Assembly: GCF_016889805.1 (NCBI RefSeq)
Contig: NZ_CP069535.1
Location: 2,480,001 to 2,544,000, forward strand
Origin: Rhodanobacter sp. FDAARGOS 1247
GTDB lineage: Bacteria > Pseudomonadota > Gammaproteobacteria > Xanthomonadales > Rhodanobacteraceae
DNA: 64,000 bases
Reading direction: 5' to 3'
Below are positions 49,439 to 57,602 of this stretch, one piece after another. A model generated the notes under the pieces. The model had not been told where the DNA came from, searched no databases, and saw nothing but the letters and a program-made list of their open reading frames with translations. How positions within the stretch are numbered: the first letter of the stretch is position 1; each line of letters opens with the position of its first letter. A program made the position numbers and the translations under genes.

Positions 49439-50092
49439 CTACGCCTTCGACAACAGGCGTCCGCCCATCGCCGCATTGACGGCCACCACGAAGGCCACCG
49501 CCGCCGCGTGGGTCAGCAGGTCGGTGGCGGCCGAATCGTAGGCGTGGCAGATCTCCAGCAGGCTGGCCGAGGCGGCCGCGCTGGCCAGGCCGATCATCAC
49601 CGCGGTGCGCACCGGTCGCAGCGGACAGGCGCGGCGCAACAGGATCACCAGCAACGCCGACAGTGGCACCGAGAAGCTGATGATGAACAGCAGGCAGTCG
49701 GCCGACTGATGCAGGCCGGCCACCTCGGTACCCGGCGCGATCCACGTGCGCAGGCAACCCAGTCCGCTGGCGCCGATCCACAACACCGCCGCGGGCAGCG
49801 GCAGCCATGCCCAGGCGCGGCTGCGCCCCGGCACGCCCAGCGTGAACGCCGCCCACGCGCCACTGATCGCCGTCGCCACCGCGCCAAGGCCGGCCCACGC
49901 CAGGTCGGGGGTTGCCGCCCAGCGCAGGCGCATCGGCTGGATGCCGTAATGCATCACCAGCAACGCCGCGATCGCCACCACCGTCAGCAGCCACCCCGCC
50001 GTGCGCTGCCACGGCGGCAGCAGGCGTCGCACCGGCACCAGTTCGGTGCCGAGCCGGTCGATCAGTGCCTCATGCGGTCGCAGCTCGGACAT
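49439..50092 (-). CDS. nrsF: NrsF/DUF1109 anti-sigma factor, membrane protein
   Basis: A 217-residue protein with a short cytoplasmic N-terminus (MSELRPHEALIDRLGTELVPVRRLLPPWQRT) and six hydrophobic helices, the DUF1109/NrsF topology. Conserved Cys in the helix GASGLGCLRTWIAPGTEVAGLHQSADCLLF (about 110-135) fits the Cys pair that senses oxidative damage in Caulobacter NrsF. It holds the cognate sigma inactive at the membrane. The start at 50092 leaves 4 bp from the sigma stop; an earlier ATG at 50110 would overlap it by 14 bp. Co-transcribed with the sigma gene. Confidence 0.88.
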   Translation of the reverse strand: MSELRPHEALIDRLGTELVPVRRLLPPWQRTAGWLLTVVAIAALLVMHYGIQPMRLRWAATPDLAWAGLGAVATAISGAWAAFTLGVPGRSRAWAWLPLPAAVLWIGASGLGCLRTWIAPGTEVAGLHQSADCLLFIISFSVPLSALLVILLRRACPLRPVRTAVMIGLASAAASASLLEICHAYDSAATDLLTHAAAVAFVVAVNAAMGGRLLSKA

Positions 50093-50096
50093 GGCC

Positions 50097-50762
50097 TCAG
50101 GATTCTCCATGGAAACGTTCGCGCAACGCCTTCAGCGCGCGATGCAGGTTCACTTTCAGCGCGCCGGTGTTGCGCCCGGTCAGCTCGGCCGCCTCGCTGA
50201 GCGAGCGTTCGCGCAGGCCCAGTTGCTCGATGGCCTCGCGCTGGCCCGGCGGCAACTCGGCGATCGCGTCGCGCAGGCGCTGCGCGCGCTCGTCGCTCTC
50301 GCTGGCGGAGCTGGCATCGCCTTCGTCGGCATGGCTGTCGAAGGCGTACTCGTCGTGCACCTCGCGACTGTCGCGCCGACCGCGGCTGCGCAGGGCGTCG
50401 ATCGCGCGGCGACTGGCGATCGCGGTCAGCCAGGCGTCGTACGAGCGCGCCGGGTCGTAGGTATGGCGCACCCGATGCACGGTGATCAGGGTTTCCTGCA
50501 CCACGTCATCCAGATGGTCCGGCGCCACGCCCTGGCGCCGCGCGGCGGCGCGGATCAATGCCACCGAGTCGGCCAGCAGCTTCTCGTAGGCACGCCGGTC
50601 GCCGGCCTGGGCAGCCGCCATCCAGGCCGCCCGACGCTGGTCGGGCGACTCGCTGTCGCGGGCTTCGGTAAAGTCGACTGGCACGATCCGGCGGGGACCC
50701 GTCCGCAAACAAAGTCCGCTATCTAGGCCCAACAGGCCGTTGGCAGTCAAGGCTTGCGACAT
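50097..50762 (-). CDS. sigF: ECF RNA polymerase sigma factor, SigF type
   Basis: A 221-residue ECF sigma factor. Region 2 is in AYEKLLADSVALIRAAARRQGVAPDHLDDVVQETLITVHRVRHTYDPARSYDAWLTAIASRRAIDALR (about 55-125), region 4 in RLRDAIAELPPGQREAIEQLGLRERSLSEAAELTGRNTGALKVNLHRALKALR (about 160-215). An Asp/Ser-rich linker joins them. It is followed by the NrsF-type anti-sigma gene and preceded by its own GTAACC-N16-CGAA promoter, so it is autoregulated. Expected targets: the divergent dipZ and msrB genes, for repair of oxidised methionine in the envelope. Confidence 0.93.
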   Translation of the reverse strand: MSQALTANGLLGLDSGLCLRTGPRRIVPVDFTEARDSESPDQRRAAWMAAAQAGDRRAYEKLLADSVALIRAAARRQGVAPDHLDDVVQETLITVHRVRHTYDPARSYDAWLTAIASRRAIDALRSRGRRDSREVHDEYAFDSHADEGDASSASESDERAQRLRDAIAELPPGQREAIEQLGLRERSLSEAAELTGRNTGALKVNLHRALKALRERFHGES

Positions 50763-50792
50763 GCGTGTTCCATCGTGTGACCCTCACCCTGT

Positions 50793-50818
50793 TTCGCCGC
50801 ATCCGCCGCCCGGGTTAC
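50793..50818 (-). promoter_or_regulatory. SigF-type promoter for sigF-nrsF
   Basis: On the minus strand GTAACC (50813-50818) and CGAA (50793-50796) are separated by exactly 16 bp. This equals the SigF promoter consensus known from Caulobacter (GTAACC-N16-CGAA). The expected start of transcription is about 7 bp further, some 20-25 bp before the sigF ATG. Confidence 0.85.
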
Positions 50819-50832
50819 CTCGTAAACCTCGG

Positions 50833-50858
50833 GTAACCGGCGACGGTCCCCCGGCGAA
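50833..50858 (+). promoter_or_regulatory. SigF-type promoter for dipZ-msrB
   Basis: GTAACC (50833-50838) and CGAA (50855-50858), again separated by exactly 16 bp, on the plus strand, 32 bp before the dipZ ATG. Back-to-back with the minus-strand copy, so the two -35 elements are only 14 bp apart. Confidence 0.87.
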
Positions 50859-50889
50859 AGACCAGACAACCACCCACGGATGACATCCC

Positions 50890-52611
50890 ATGCTCGTGTT
50901 GATCCTCGCCTATCTCGGCGGCGTCCTGACCATCCTCAGCCCCTGCATCCTGCCGGTGCTGCCGTTCGTGTTCGCCCGATCGGACAAGCCGTTCATGCGC
51001 AACGGCTTCCCGATGCTGCTGGGCATGGCGATCACCTTCGCCGGCGTGGCCACGCTGGCGGCGCTGGGCGGCGGCTGGGCGGTGCACGCGAACCAGTACG
51101 GCCGGATCATCGCGCTGGTGGTGCTGGCCTTCCTGGGCCTGACCCTGCTGTCCACCCACCTGGCCGAATGGATCACCCGCCCGTTCGTGGCGCTGGGCAA
51201 TCGCCTGTCGCAACGTTCCGCCACCGACGGCGATTCCATCTGGGGCTCTGCCGGTCTGGGCGTGGCCACCGGCCTGCTGTGGGCGCCGTGCGCGGGGCCG
51301 ATCCTCGGCCTGCTGCTGACCGGCGCGGCGCTGAACGGCGCCAGCGTGCAGACCACCCTGCTGCTGCTCACCTACGCCGCTGGCGCGGCGACCTCGCTGG
51401 GCTTGGCGCTGCTGATCGGCGGCAAGGTGTTCGCCCTGATGAAGCGCTCGCTGGGTGCCGGCGAATGGGTACGCCGGGCGCTGGGCGCGCTGGTGCTGTG
51501 CGGCGTGGCCGCGATCGCGCTGGGCCTGGACACCGGCCTGCTCACCCGCGTGTCGCTGGCCAGCACCGGCGGCATCGAACAGAAACTGATCAACGCCGTG
51601 CGCCCCGCACCTGCTCCCCAGCCGGTGCTGAAGGCCGGTGAACCGCTGCCGGTGGAAGGCACGATGCCGTCGCTGGCCGGCGCCACGCAGTGGCTCAACA
51701 GCGCGCCGCTGAGCACCGAATCGCTGCGCGGCAAGGTAGTGCTGGTCGATTTCTGGACCTACTCCTGCATCAACTGCATCCGCTCGCTGCCCTACGTGCG
51801 CGGCTGGGCCGACAAGTACAAGGACCACGGCCTGGTGGTGATCGGCGTGCACGCGCCGGAGTTCGCCTTCGAGAAGGACCCGGCCAACGTGGCCAAGGCG
51901 GTGAAGGGCCTGGGCGTCGACTACCCGGTCGCGCTGGACAACGACTACGCGATCTGGAAAGGCTTCAACAACGAGTACTGGCCCGCGCATTACTTCATCG
52001 ACACGCAGGGGCAGATCCGCCATCACCACTTCGGCGAAGGCGAGTACCGGCAAAGCGAGGACGTGATCCGCCAGTTGCTCACCGAGGCGGGCCAGAAGAA
52101 CCTGCCCGGCGGTTACGTCAGCGACGACCATCGTGGCGTCGAGGCGGCCGCGTCGGACGATCCCACCCGTTCGCCGGAAACCTATGTCGGCTACGCCCGC
52201 GCCCGCAACTTCGTCGGCGGCCGGGTCGCGCACGACGACGCGCATGACTATCACGCACCGAGCGCGCTGGCGGCCAACCAGTGGTCGCTCGACGGCCGCT
52301 GGACGGTACGCGACGAGAATGCCCGGCTTGAACAAGCCGGCGGCGCCATCGTCTACCGCTTCCGCGGTCGCGACCTGCACCTGGTGCTGGGCCCGGCGGC
52401 GGACGGCAAGCCGGTCCGCTTCCGCGTCACCATCGACGGCAAGCCGCCCGGCGCCGACCACGGCATGGATACCGATGCCGACGGCAACGGCACGATCGAC
52501 AGCCAGCGTCTCTACCAGCTGGTGCGCCAGGCCAACGGCAGTGGCGAGCGGCTGTTCGAAATCACCTTCCTCGACCCGGGCGTGCAGGCCTTCGCCTTCA
52601 CCTTCGGCTGA
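50890..52611 (+). CDS. dipZ: DipZ: CcdA-like membrane domain, thioredoxin domain and C-terminal binding domain
   Basis: A 573-residue fusion. Residues about 1-225 are a CcdA/DsbD-like membrane domain with six helices and redox cysteines in GVLTILSPCILPVLPFVF (about 19) and GLLWAPCAGPILG (about 136). Residues about 245-385 are a thioredoxin-like domain with CxxC in TYSCINCIRSLPYVRGW (C293, C296). Residues about 420-573 form the beta-rich C-terminal DipZ domain (QWSLDGRWTVRDENARLEQAGGAIVYRFRGRDLHLVL). It would pass reducing power from the cytoplasm to the periplasm, here presumably to MsrB. Transcribed from a SigF-type promoter. Confidence 0.94.
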   Translation: MLVLILAYLGGVLTILSPCILPVLPFVFARSDKPFMRNGFPMLLGMAITFAGVATLAALGGGWAVHANQYGRIIALVVLAFLGLTLLSTHLAEWITRPFVALGNRLSQRSATDGDSIWGSAGLGVATGLLWAPCAGPILGLLLTGAALNGASVQTTLLLLTYAAGAATSLGLALLIGGKVFALMKRSLGAGEWVRRALGALVLCGVAAIALGLDTGLLTRVSLASTGGIEQKLINAVRPAPAPQPVLKAGEPLPVEGTMPSLAGATQWLNSAPLSTESLRGKVVLVDFWTYSCINCIRSLPYVRGWADKYKDHGLVVIGVHAPEFAFEKDPANVAKAVKGLGVDYPVALDNDYAIWKGFNNEYWPAHYFIDTQGQIRHHHFGEGEYRQSEDVIRQLLTEAGQKNLPGGYVSDDHRGVEAAASDDPTRSPETYVGYARARNFVGGRVAHDDAHDYHAPSALAANQWSLDGRWTVRDENARLEQAGGAIVYRFRGRDLHLVLGPAADGKPVRFRVTIDGKPPGADHGMDTDADGNGTIDSQRLYQLVRQANGSGERLFEITFLDPGVQAFAFTFG

Positions 52612-52639
52612 TTCCCCACCCACCGTTCCGGAGGTTGCC

Positions 52640-53242
52640 ATGTCACGACTTGAACAAACCCTCGCGATGGATCGCCGCCGCTTCCTGCGCGCCGCGCTCG
52701 GCGGTGGTGCCGTGCTGCTGGCCGGCGGCGGCCTGCTCGCCTCGCGCGTGCGCGCCGCGGCCAGCACGCCGGTCGGCCAGCCCGGCAAGGTGCTGGTGGA
52801 AATCTTCGACGACCACGGCCGCGATCTGGGCCCCCGCGAAATACCGCGACTGGTGCTGACCGACGCCCAGTGGCAGCAGCGCCTGCCGCCGGCGTCCTAC
52901 GACATCATGCGGCGCGACGGCACCGAACGCGCGTTCAGCGGCGAGCACGAGCGCCCCGCCGTGGCCGGCCTGTTCCGCTGCAGGGCGTGCGACACCGCGT
53001 TGTACGACGCCGCCGCCGAATTCGATTCGGGCACCGGCTGGCCCAGCTTCTGGCAGCCGATCGCCGCGCGCAACGTGATCGAGCAGAGCGACCACCTGTT
53101 CGGCATGACCCGCACCGCGATCAGCTGCAAGGGCTGCGACAGCCACCTCGGCCATGTCTTCGACGATGGCCCCGCACCGACCGGCCTGCGCTACTGCATG
53201 AACTCGGTGGCGTTGCGTTTCGTTGCGCGCACGGCAAGTTGA
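52640..53242 (+). CDS. msrB: Tat-exported peptide-methionine (R)-S-oxide reductase
   Basis: A 200-residue MsrB with an N-terminal twin-arginine signal (MDRRRFLRAALGGGAVLLAGGGLLA). The catalytic domain has two zinc CxxC pairs (CRAC about 113, CKGC about 163), GTGWPSFWQPI near 135, HLGHVFDDGP near 175 and the catalytic Cys in RYCMNSVALRF near 186. GGAGG is 6 bp ahead of the ATG. It reduces R-methionine sulfoxide in periplasmic proteins; electrons likely come from DipZ, encoded 28 bp upstream. No msrA partner is next to it, unlike in many related clusters. Confidence 0.94.
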   Translation: MSRLEQTLAMDRRRFLRAALGGGAVLLAGGGLLASRVRAAASTPVGQPGKVLVEIFDDHGRDLGPREIPRLVLTDAQWQQRLPPASYDIMRRDGTERAFSGEHERPAVAGLFRCRACDTALYDAAAEFDSGTGWPSFWQPIAARNVIEQSDHLFGMTRTAISCKGCDSHLGHVFDDGPAPTGLRYCMNSVALRFVARTAS

Positions 53243-53344
53243 GTCAAGCGCGATGTACCGCAGATAACCTGCCGTCGTTTCACCGACGATGCCGTCACGT
53301 GGCCCGCGCATACTGCAGGCGACATCCACCTGCGGGAGATCGCC

Positions 53345-54160
53345 ATGAAACGCCTGGCCCGATTTGCGCTTGCATCATTGTCGCTGGCGTCGTTGTCGCT
53401 GGCCGTACCGGCGCTGGCACACGCCGAGGATGGCTACGTCACCGGCAACGTCAATCTTCGCGCCGGCCCCGATCCGGGCTATCCGCTGATCGACGTGATT
53501 CCCGCGGGCACCGAGGTCAACGTGCAAGGCTGCACCGAGGGCTGGGAATGGTGCGACGTGATCGTCTACGGCAACCGCGGCTGGGTGGCCGGCAACTACG
53601 TCGAATACGAATATCGGGACGGGCCCGTGCTGCTGCCGGCGTACGGAGCACGGATCGGCATTCCGATCATCACCTTCGTGATCGGCACCTATTGGGACAA
53701 CTACTACCGCAGCCGTCCGTTCTATCGCGAGCGCGATCACTGGTATCACCGCCGCATCGTGCATCGACCGCCGCCGCCACCGATGCGCCACCCTTACAGA
53801 CCACCGGTGCATGGTGCGCCCGGCTACGGACGTCCGCCGATCCACCGGCCGCCGGCGGCGGCGCGGCCGGTGCTGCCTCGTCCTGGCCAGTCTCCGCACC
53901 CAAGCGGCGACCACCGGCCTGCGCAGGACAACGCACCTCGGCCGACCCGGCCGCCCGTCTCGCGGCCGCCGCAGCATGCGACGCCACGGCCGACGCCGTC
54001 CGGTCGACCGGTGCAGTCCAGCCGTCCCGCACCGCAGAATCGAGCGCCGACGCAGCACTCCACGCAAGCAGCCGGCCATGCTTCACCGGCTCGATCGGAT
54101 CACGGCAAGCCGAAGCAGAAACAGTCAGACCACCGCAAGGACGAACACCCGGGCCACTGA
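53345..54160 (+). CDS. Exported SH3-domain protein with Pro/His/Arg-rich tail
   Basis: A 271-residue exported protein. Signal peptide to about 27 with internal repeat SLASLSLA, then an SH3b domain (about 28-95: EDGYVTGNVNLRAGPDPGYPLIDVIPAGTEVNVQGCTEGWEWCDVIVYGNRGWVAGNYV) with a Cys pair, a Tyr/Arg segment (YWDNYYRSRPFYRERDHWYHRR), and a 130-residue low-complexity tail of Pro, Arg, His, Ser and Ala. Bacterial SH3 domains often bind cell wall peptide; the tail is probably disordered. Function unknown. Confidence 0.85.
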   Translation: MKRLARFALASLSLASLSLAVPALAHAEDGYVTGNVNLRAGPDPGYPLIDVIPAGTEVNVQGCTEGWEWCDVIVYGNRGWVAGNYVEYEYRDGPVLLPAYGARIGIPIITFVIGTYWDNYYRSRPFYRERDHWYHRRIVHRPPPPPMRHPYRPPVHGAPGYGRPPIHRPPAAARPVLPRPGQSPHPSGDHRPAQDNAPRPTRPPVSRPPQHATPRPTPSGRPVQSSRPAPQNRAPTQHSTQAAGHASPARSDHGKPKQKQSDHRKDEHPGH

Positions 54161-54309
54161 ATCGTCGTGCGGGAACGCGATTCACCCCTGGACATGGGCG
54201 GAGGCCTGCAATCTTCCGCCCGTTTCCCCTCGAGCTTTCCCGTGCCGCGCGATCGCAGCCCTGCCACGCCCGTCCACGGGCGGGTTCGGACTGCACGCGT
54301 CACCGGCTG

Positions 54310-54807
54310 TCACGCACTCCATGGCCACCAACCGCGGCCATGGAGTGCGTAACGATCCGCCGCGCGCTCGAACGGATTGCGTACGCTGATCCCGCCGCAC
54401 ACCAGGTAAGCCGGCAGGAACAGGGGCCCCAGCAGCATGTACTGATAGACGTGCGCGCGTTCGTGGTCGGCCAGCGAGATCGCCGGCTCCACGCATCGGC
54501 CGGCGCGATGGGCATAGGTGACGCACGCCACATCCAGTTGCGGCCCGGTGTGCACGATCACATTGCCCAGCGTCAGCGCGCCGCCCGCGCCCCACGGCCA
54601 GCTTCGCACCACCACCGCCCGCTCCCGCCGCTGCCAGCGCATCCGCGCGCCGAACGGCAGCGCGATGCAGCCGAGCAACAGTCCCGCCGCGCTGTTGGGC
54701 AAAGTCCACAGCATGCCCAGCGCAAGCAGTCCGATGCGCAGCAGCGAGGTTCCGGGCTTGTGGACTCGACTTGGATTCACGCTGGCCAGCCGCCATCTGA
54801 TCGGCAT
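54310..54807 (-). CDS. Predicted membrane protein with HExxH-like DHERAHVYQ motif
   Basis: A 165-residue protein. The N-terminal helix pair (LLRIGLLALGMLWTLPNSAAGLLLGCIAL, about 18-45) is followed by a soluble domain VVRSWPWGAGGALTLGNVIVHTGPQLDVACVTYAHRAGRCVEPAISLADHERAHVYQYMLLGPLFLPAYLVCGGI and NPFERAADRYALHG. The motif HERAHVYQ near 125 with the later ERAADRYA resembles the metal site of small metalloprotease-like proteins of this order, without proof of activity. Start 54807 chosen at MPIRWRLAS. A 15-bp hairpin lies at its 3' end, inside the last codons. Confidence 0.65.
   Translation of the reverse strand: MPIRWRLASVNPSRVHKPGTSLLRIGLLALGMLWTLPNSAAGLLLGCIALPFGARMRWQRRERAVVVRSWPWGAGGALTLGNVIVHTGPQLDVACVTYAHRAGRCVEPAISLADHERAHVYQYMLLGPLFLPAYLVCGGISVRNPFERAADRYALHGRGWWPWSA
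54312..54350. repeat. Perfect 15-bp-arm hairpin at gene end
   Basis: ACGCACTCCATGGCC (54312-54326), nine-base loop, GGCCATGGAGTGCGT (54336-54350). It overlaps the last codons and stop region of the minus-strand gene and may act as part of the transcript's end or as an mRNA-stabilising structure. Confidence 0.8.
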
Positions 54808-54842
54808 GGGCGCGCGGCGCCTGCCGGAGATCGGAGTTTGCC

Positions 54843-55286
54843 ATGAGTACACCGCTTGCCATTCCGTGCCCGCACTGCAGCGCCCTCAACCGCGTGCCGG
54901 CCGACCGCGTGGCCGAGCACCCGAACTGCGGCCGCTGCAAGCAGGCGCTGTTCGAGGGACATCCGGCGGAACTGACCGCGGCGAACTTCGACGCGATCGC
55001 CGGCCGCGGCGACCTGCCGGTGCTGGTGGATTTCTGGGCGCCGTGGTGCGGGCCGTGCGTCGGCTTCGCGCCGGTATTCGTGCAGGCCGCCGGCAAGTTC
55101 GAGCCGCGCCTGCGGCTGGCCAAGCTGGATACGGAGGCGCAACCGCAGATCGCAGCGCGCTTCAACATCCGCAGCATTCCCACCCTGATCATGTTCAGGC
55201 AGGGCCGCGAGATCGCGCGGCAGTCCGGCGCACTGAACGCAGCGCAGTTGCAGCAGTTCGTCGAGGGCGCGCTGGCGCGCGGCTGA
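54843..55286 (+). CDS. trxC: Thioredoxin 2
   Basis: A 147-residue TrxC: an N-terminal zinc domain with two CxxC pairs (IPCPHCSALNRVPADRVAEHPNCGRCKQALFEG, about 8-38) and a thioredoxin domain with active site WAPWCGPC near 66 and cis-Pro in RSIPTLIMFRQG. It reduces cytosolic disulfides under oxidative stress. Convergent with the following LysR gene, the stops being adjacent without a gap. Confidence 0.96.
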   Translation: MSTPLAIPCPHCSALNRVPADRVAEHPNCGRCKQALFEGHPAELTAANFDAIAGRGDLPVLVDFWAPWCGPCVGFAPVFVQAAGKFEPRLRLAKLDTEAQPQIAARFNIRSIPTLIMFRQGREIARQSGALNAAQLQQFVEGALARG

Positions 55287-56186
55287 TCAGCGCGCCACGG
55301 TGCCCACGGCCTGCCAGCGCAGCCAGTCGATCACCGCGGCCACCGCCGCGCGTGGTTTCGCCGGCGGTCGCACGATCCAGTACGAAGTTCCCAACGGCAC
55401 GCCGAGTTCGCCGAACGGACGCAGCAGGCTGCCATTCGTGACGTCGTCCGCGGCCAGCCGATGGCGCGCCAGCGCCACGCCCTGCCCCTGCATCGCCGCG
55501 CGCAGCACCAGGTCGGACGAGGTGTAGCGGGCGCCGCCCTGCAACGCGAGCTTCGCCGGTCCGTGCACGCTGCGCCACGCTTCCCACGACGCCTGCGGAT
55601 CGCGGTCGTGCAGCAGGCGCAGGCCAGCCAGTTGCGCCGGCTTCGATGGACGTCCGGACGTCTGCCACAGCGCCGGGCTCATCACCGGATACAGCGCATC
55701 GTCCATCAGCGCTTCGGCATGCAATCCCGGCCACGGCCCGGTGCCCATGCGGATCGCCAGGTCGATGCGGCCATCGTCCAGCGCGTCCAGCCGCTGCTCG
55801 ACCTGCACCGACAACTCGATCTTCGGGTGCGCCTTTTCCAGCGCGGGCAGGCGCGGCAGCAGCCAGCGGATCGCGAACGACGGCGAGGTGGACAGCGTCA
55901 CCGCGTGCGCCGGCCGGGTCTCGCGCAACGTGGCCACCGCCTGCTCGATGCCGCGCAGGCCGGCCAGCGTGGCGCGCCCCAGCGCCTCACCTTGCGGGGT
56001 GAACACCAGCGCGCCGCGACCGGCCGAGGCGCGCAGCAAGGGCACGCCCAGCCAGCGATCCAGTTCGGTCAGGTGCCGGCTTACCGAGGAGTGCGCCATG
56101 CCCAGCTCGCGCGCGGCGGCGCGCACGCCGCCATGGGCGTAGACCATGGCGAAGGCGCGCAGCGCATTCAGCGGAAGCTCGTTCAT
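55287..56186 (-). CDS. LysR-family regulator, GcvA-like
   Basis: A 299-residue LysR protein beginning MNELPLNALRAFAMVYAHGGVRAAARELGMAHSSVSRHLTELDRWLGVPLLRASAGRGALVFTPQGEAL, the HTH, followed by the effector domain. The start at 56186 matches the LysR N-terminus; longer frames upstream are unsupported. It is divergent from a LysE transporter gene (88 bp), the classical exporter-regulator pair, so it probably activates that exporter in response to its substrate. Confidence 0.92.
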   Translation of the reverse strand: MNELPLNALRAFAMVYAHGGVRAAARELGMAHSSVSRHLTELDRWLGVPLLRASAGRGALVFTPQGEALGRATLAGLRGIEQAVATLRETRPAHAVTLSTSPSFAIRWLLPRLPALEKAHPKIELSVQVEQRLDALDDGRIDLAIRMGTGPWPGLHAEALMDDALYPVMSPALWQTSGRPSKPAQLAGLRLLHDRDPQASWEAWRSVHGPAKLALQGGARYTSSDLVLRAAMQGQGVALARHRLAADDVTNGSLLRPFGELGVPLGTSYWIVRPPAKPRAAVAAVIDWLRWQAVGTVAR

Positions 56187-56274
56187 GGTCGCAATTCTAG
56201 ACCATAGATAGCGACTCATCGACCACCTGAATGGCCAATGATGGGTGACATTCGACCATTGCGGAGAACGACCC

Positions 56275-56871
56275 ATGGAGCAACTGCTCGCCGCCGCCGG
56301 CCTGCTGTGCGTGGCCGCGATCACGCCCGGTCCGAACAACCTGGTGATCCTGCGCGCGGCCGGCACCGTCGGCATGCGCCGCACGATGCCGATGATCGCC
56401 GGCATCGTGCTCGGCGGCCTGTTGTTGCTGGCGGTGACGGCGCTGGGCGCTGCGGCGGTCTTTGCGGCACTCCCGTCGCTGCGACGCTGGATCGCCCTGG
56501 CCGGGGCGCTGTATCTGGCCTGGCTCGGTGCTTCGCTGTGCGTCGCCGGGATGTCGCCACCAGGCGACACGACGACTTCGTCGCGTTTGCCTGCCGGCGC
56601 GCTGGGACTGGTCGGCTTCCAGTTCCTCAACCCGAAAAGCTGGCTGCTGGTGGTGACCGTGCTGGCCGCGATGCCGGCCTCCGATGCGCACGATTACCTG
56701 CTGCTGGTGGCGATGTTCGTGCTGATCCCCACGCTGTGCCTGTGGCTGTGGGCCGCGCTCGGCGCCTCGCTGGCGCGCTGGCTGGCCCGGCCGATCGCGC
56801 GACGCGGCGTGGACATCGTCAGCGGCGCCTTGCTGGTCGCCTGCGCCGCGCTGTTGCTGATCAAACCCTGA
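56275..56871 (+). CDS. LysE/RhtB-family amino acid exporter
   Basis: A 198-residue inner-membrane protein with five to six helices and the LysE signature AAITPGPNNLVILRAAGTVGMRR at 18-40, followed by FLNPKSWLLVVTVLAAMP near 120. Members export amino acids or related metabolites by proton antiport. GGAG lies before the ATG. Followed after 18 bp by an FMN reductase gene, so a two-gene operon under the divergent LysR regulator is likely. Substrate not determined. Confidence 0.9.
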   Translation: MEQLLAAAGLLCVAAITPGPNNLVILRAAGTVGMRRTMPMIAGIVLGGLLLLAVTALGAAAVFAALPSLRRWIALAGALYLAWLGASLCVAGMSPPGDTTTSSRLPAGALGLVGFQFLNPKSWLLVVTVLAAMPASDAHDYLLLVAMFVLIPTLCLWLWAALGASLARWLARPIARRGVDIVSGALLVACAALLLIKP

Positions 56872-56889
56872 CCTGACCGGAGACTTGCG

Positions 56890-57513
56890 ATGACCACCTT
56901 TCACCCCACTCCCGCCCGCCGCGTGCTTTGCCTCGCCGGCAGCCTGCGTCGCCAGTCCTGGAACCGTCGCCTGTTGCACGCCGCCGCACTGCAGGCGCCA
57001 GCGAGCCTGCAACTGGACGTCCATGACGCGCTAGCTGCCGTGCCCCTGTTCGACGAGGACCTGGAGTCGCACGATCCGGCCGGTCCGGCCGGCGTGCAGG
57101 CGTTGCGTGCCGCGGTGGCCGCCGCGGACGGCCTGGTCATCGCCACGCCCGAGTACAACCAGGCGATCCCCGGCGTGCTGAAGAACGCGCTGGACTGGCT
57201 GTCGCGCGAGAGTCCCATCGGCGAGGTGCTCGCCGGCAAGCCGGTCGCCGTGCTCGGCGCCAGCAGCGGCCCGTGGGGCACCCGGCTGGCGCAGGCCTCG
57301 CTGCGCCAGGTGCTGCACACCTGCGGCGCGCTGGTGATGCCGGCGCCGAGCCTGTTCGTGGCCCGCGCCGCCGAGCGCTTCGATGCCCAGGGCTGGCTCA
57401 CCGACACCGCCACGCTGCAGTCGCTGCAGTCCTTCCTGCTGGCCTTCGACGCATGGATGGAACGCGTGGCGCCGCCGGCTACGCTGGAGCAGCCGCGAGC
57501 CATGCCGGGCTGA
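56890..57513 (+). CDS. NADPH-dependent FMN reductase (flavodoxin-like)
   Basis: A 207-residue flavodoxin-fold enzyme. FMN-phosphate loop GSLRRQSWNRRLL at 18-30, and ATPEYNQAIPGVLKNALDWLSR near 83, which is the hallmark of NADPH-dependent FMN reductases such as ChrR/YieF. It reduces FMN, quinones or metal oxyanions by two electrons. Located directly downstream of the LysE gene, possibly same transcript. Some long C-terminal residues (about 185-207) extend beyond the fold. Confidence 0.9.
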   Translation: MTTFHPTPARRVLCLAGSLRRQSWNRRLLHAAALQAPASLQLDVHDALAAVPLFDEDLESHDPAGPAGVQALRAAVAAADGLVIATPEYNQAIPGVLKNALDWLSRESPIGEVLAGKPVAVLGASSGPWGTRLAQASLRQVLHTCGALVMPAPSLFVARAAERFDAQGWLTDTATLQSLQSFLLAFDAWMERVAPPATLEQPRAMPG

Positions 57514-57602
57514 GCCATGACTGCGCCCACCCATGCCTTTCAGCACACTCGGCGCAACTGCCGCGCGTTTAGGCTTCGGTCTTTACGCCCGAGGAGAGGC
57601 CT

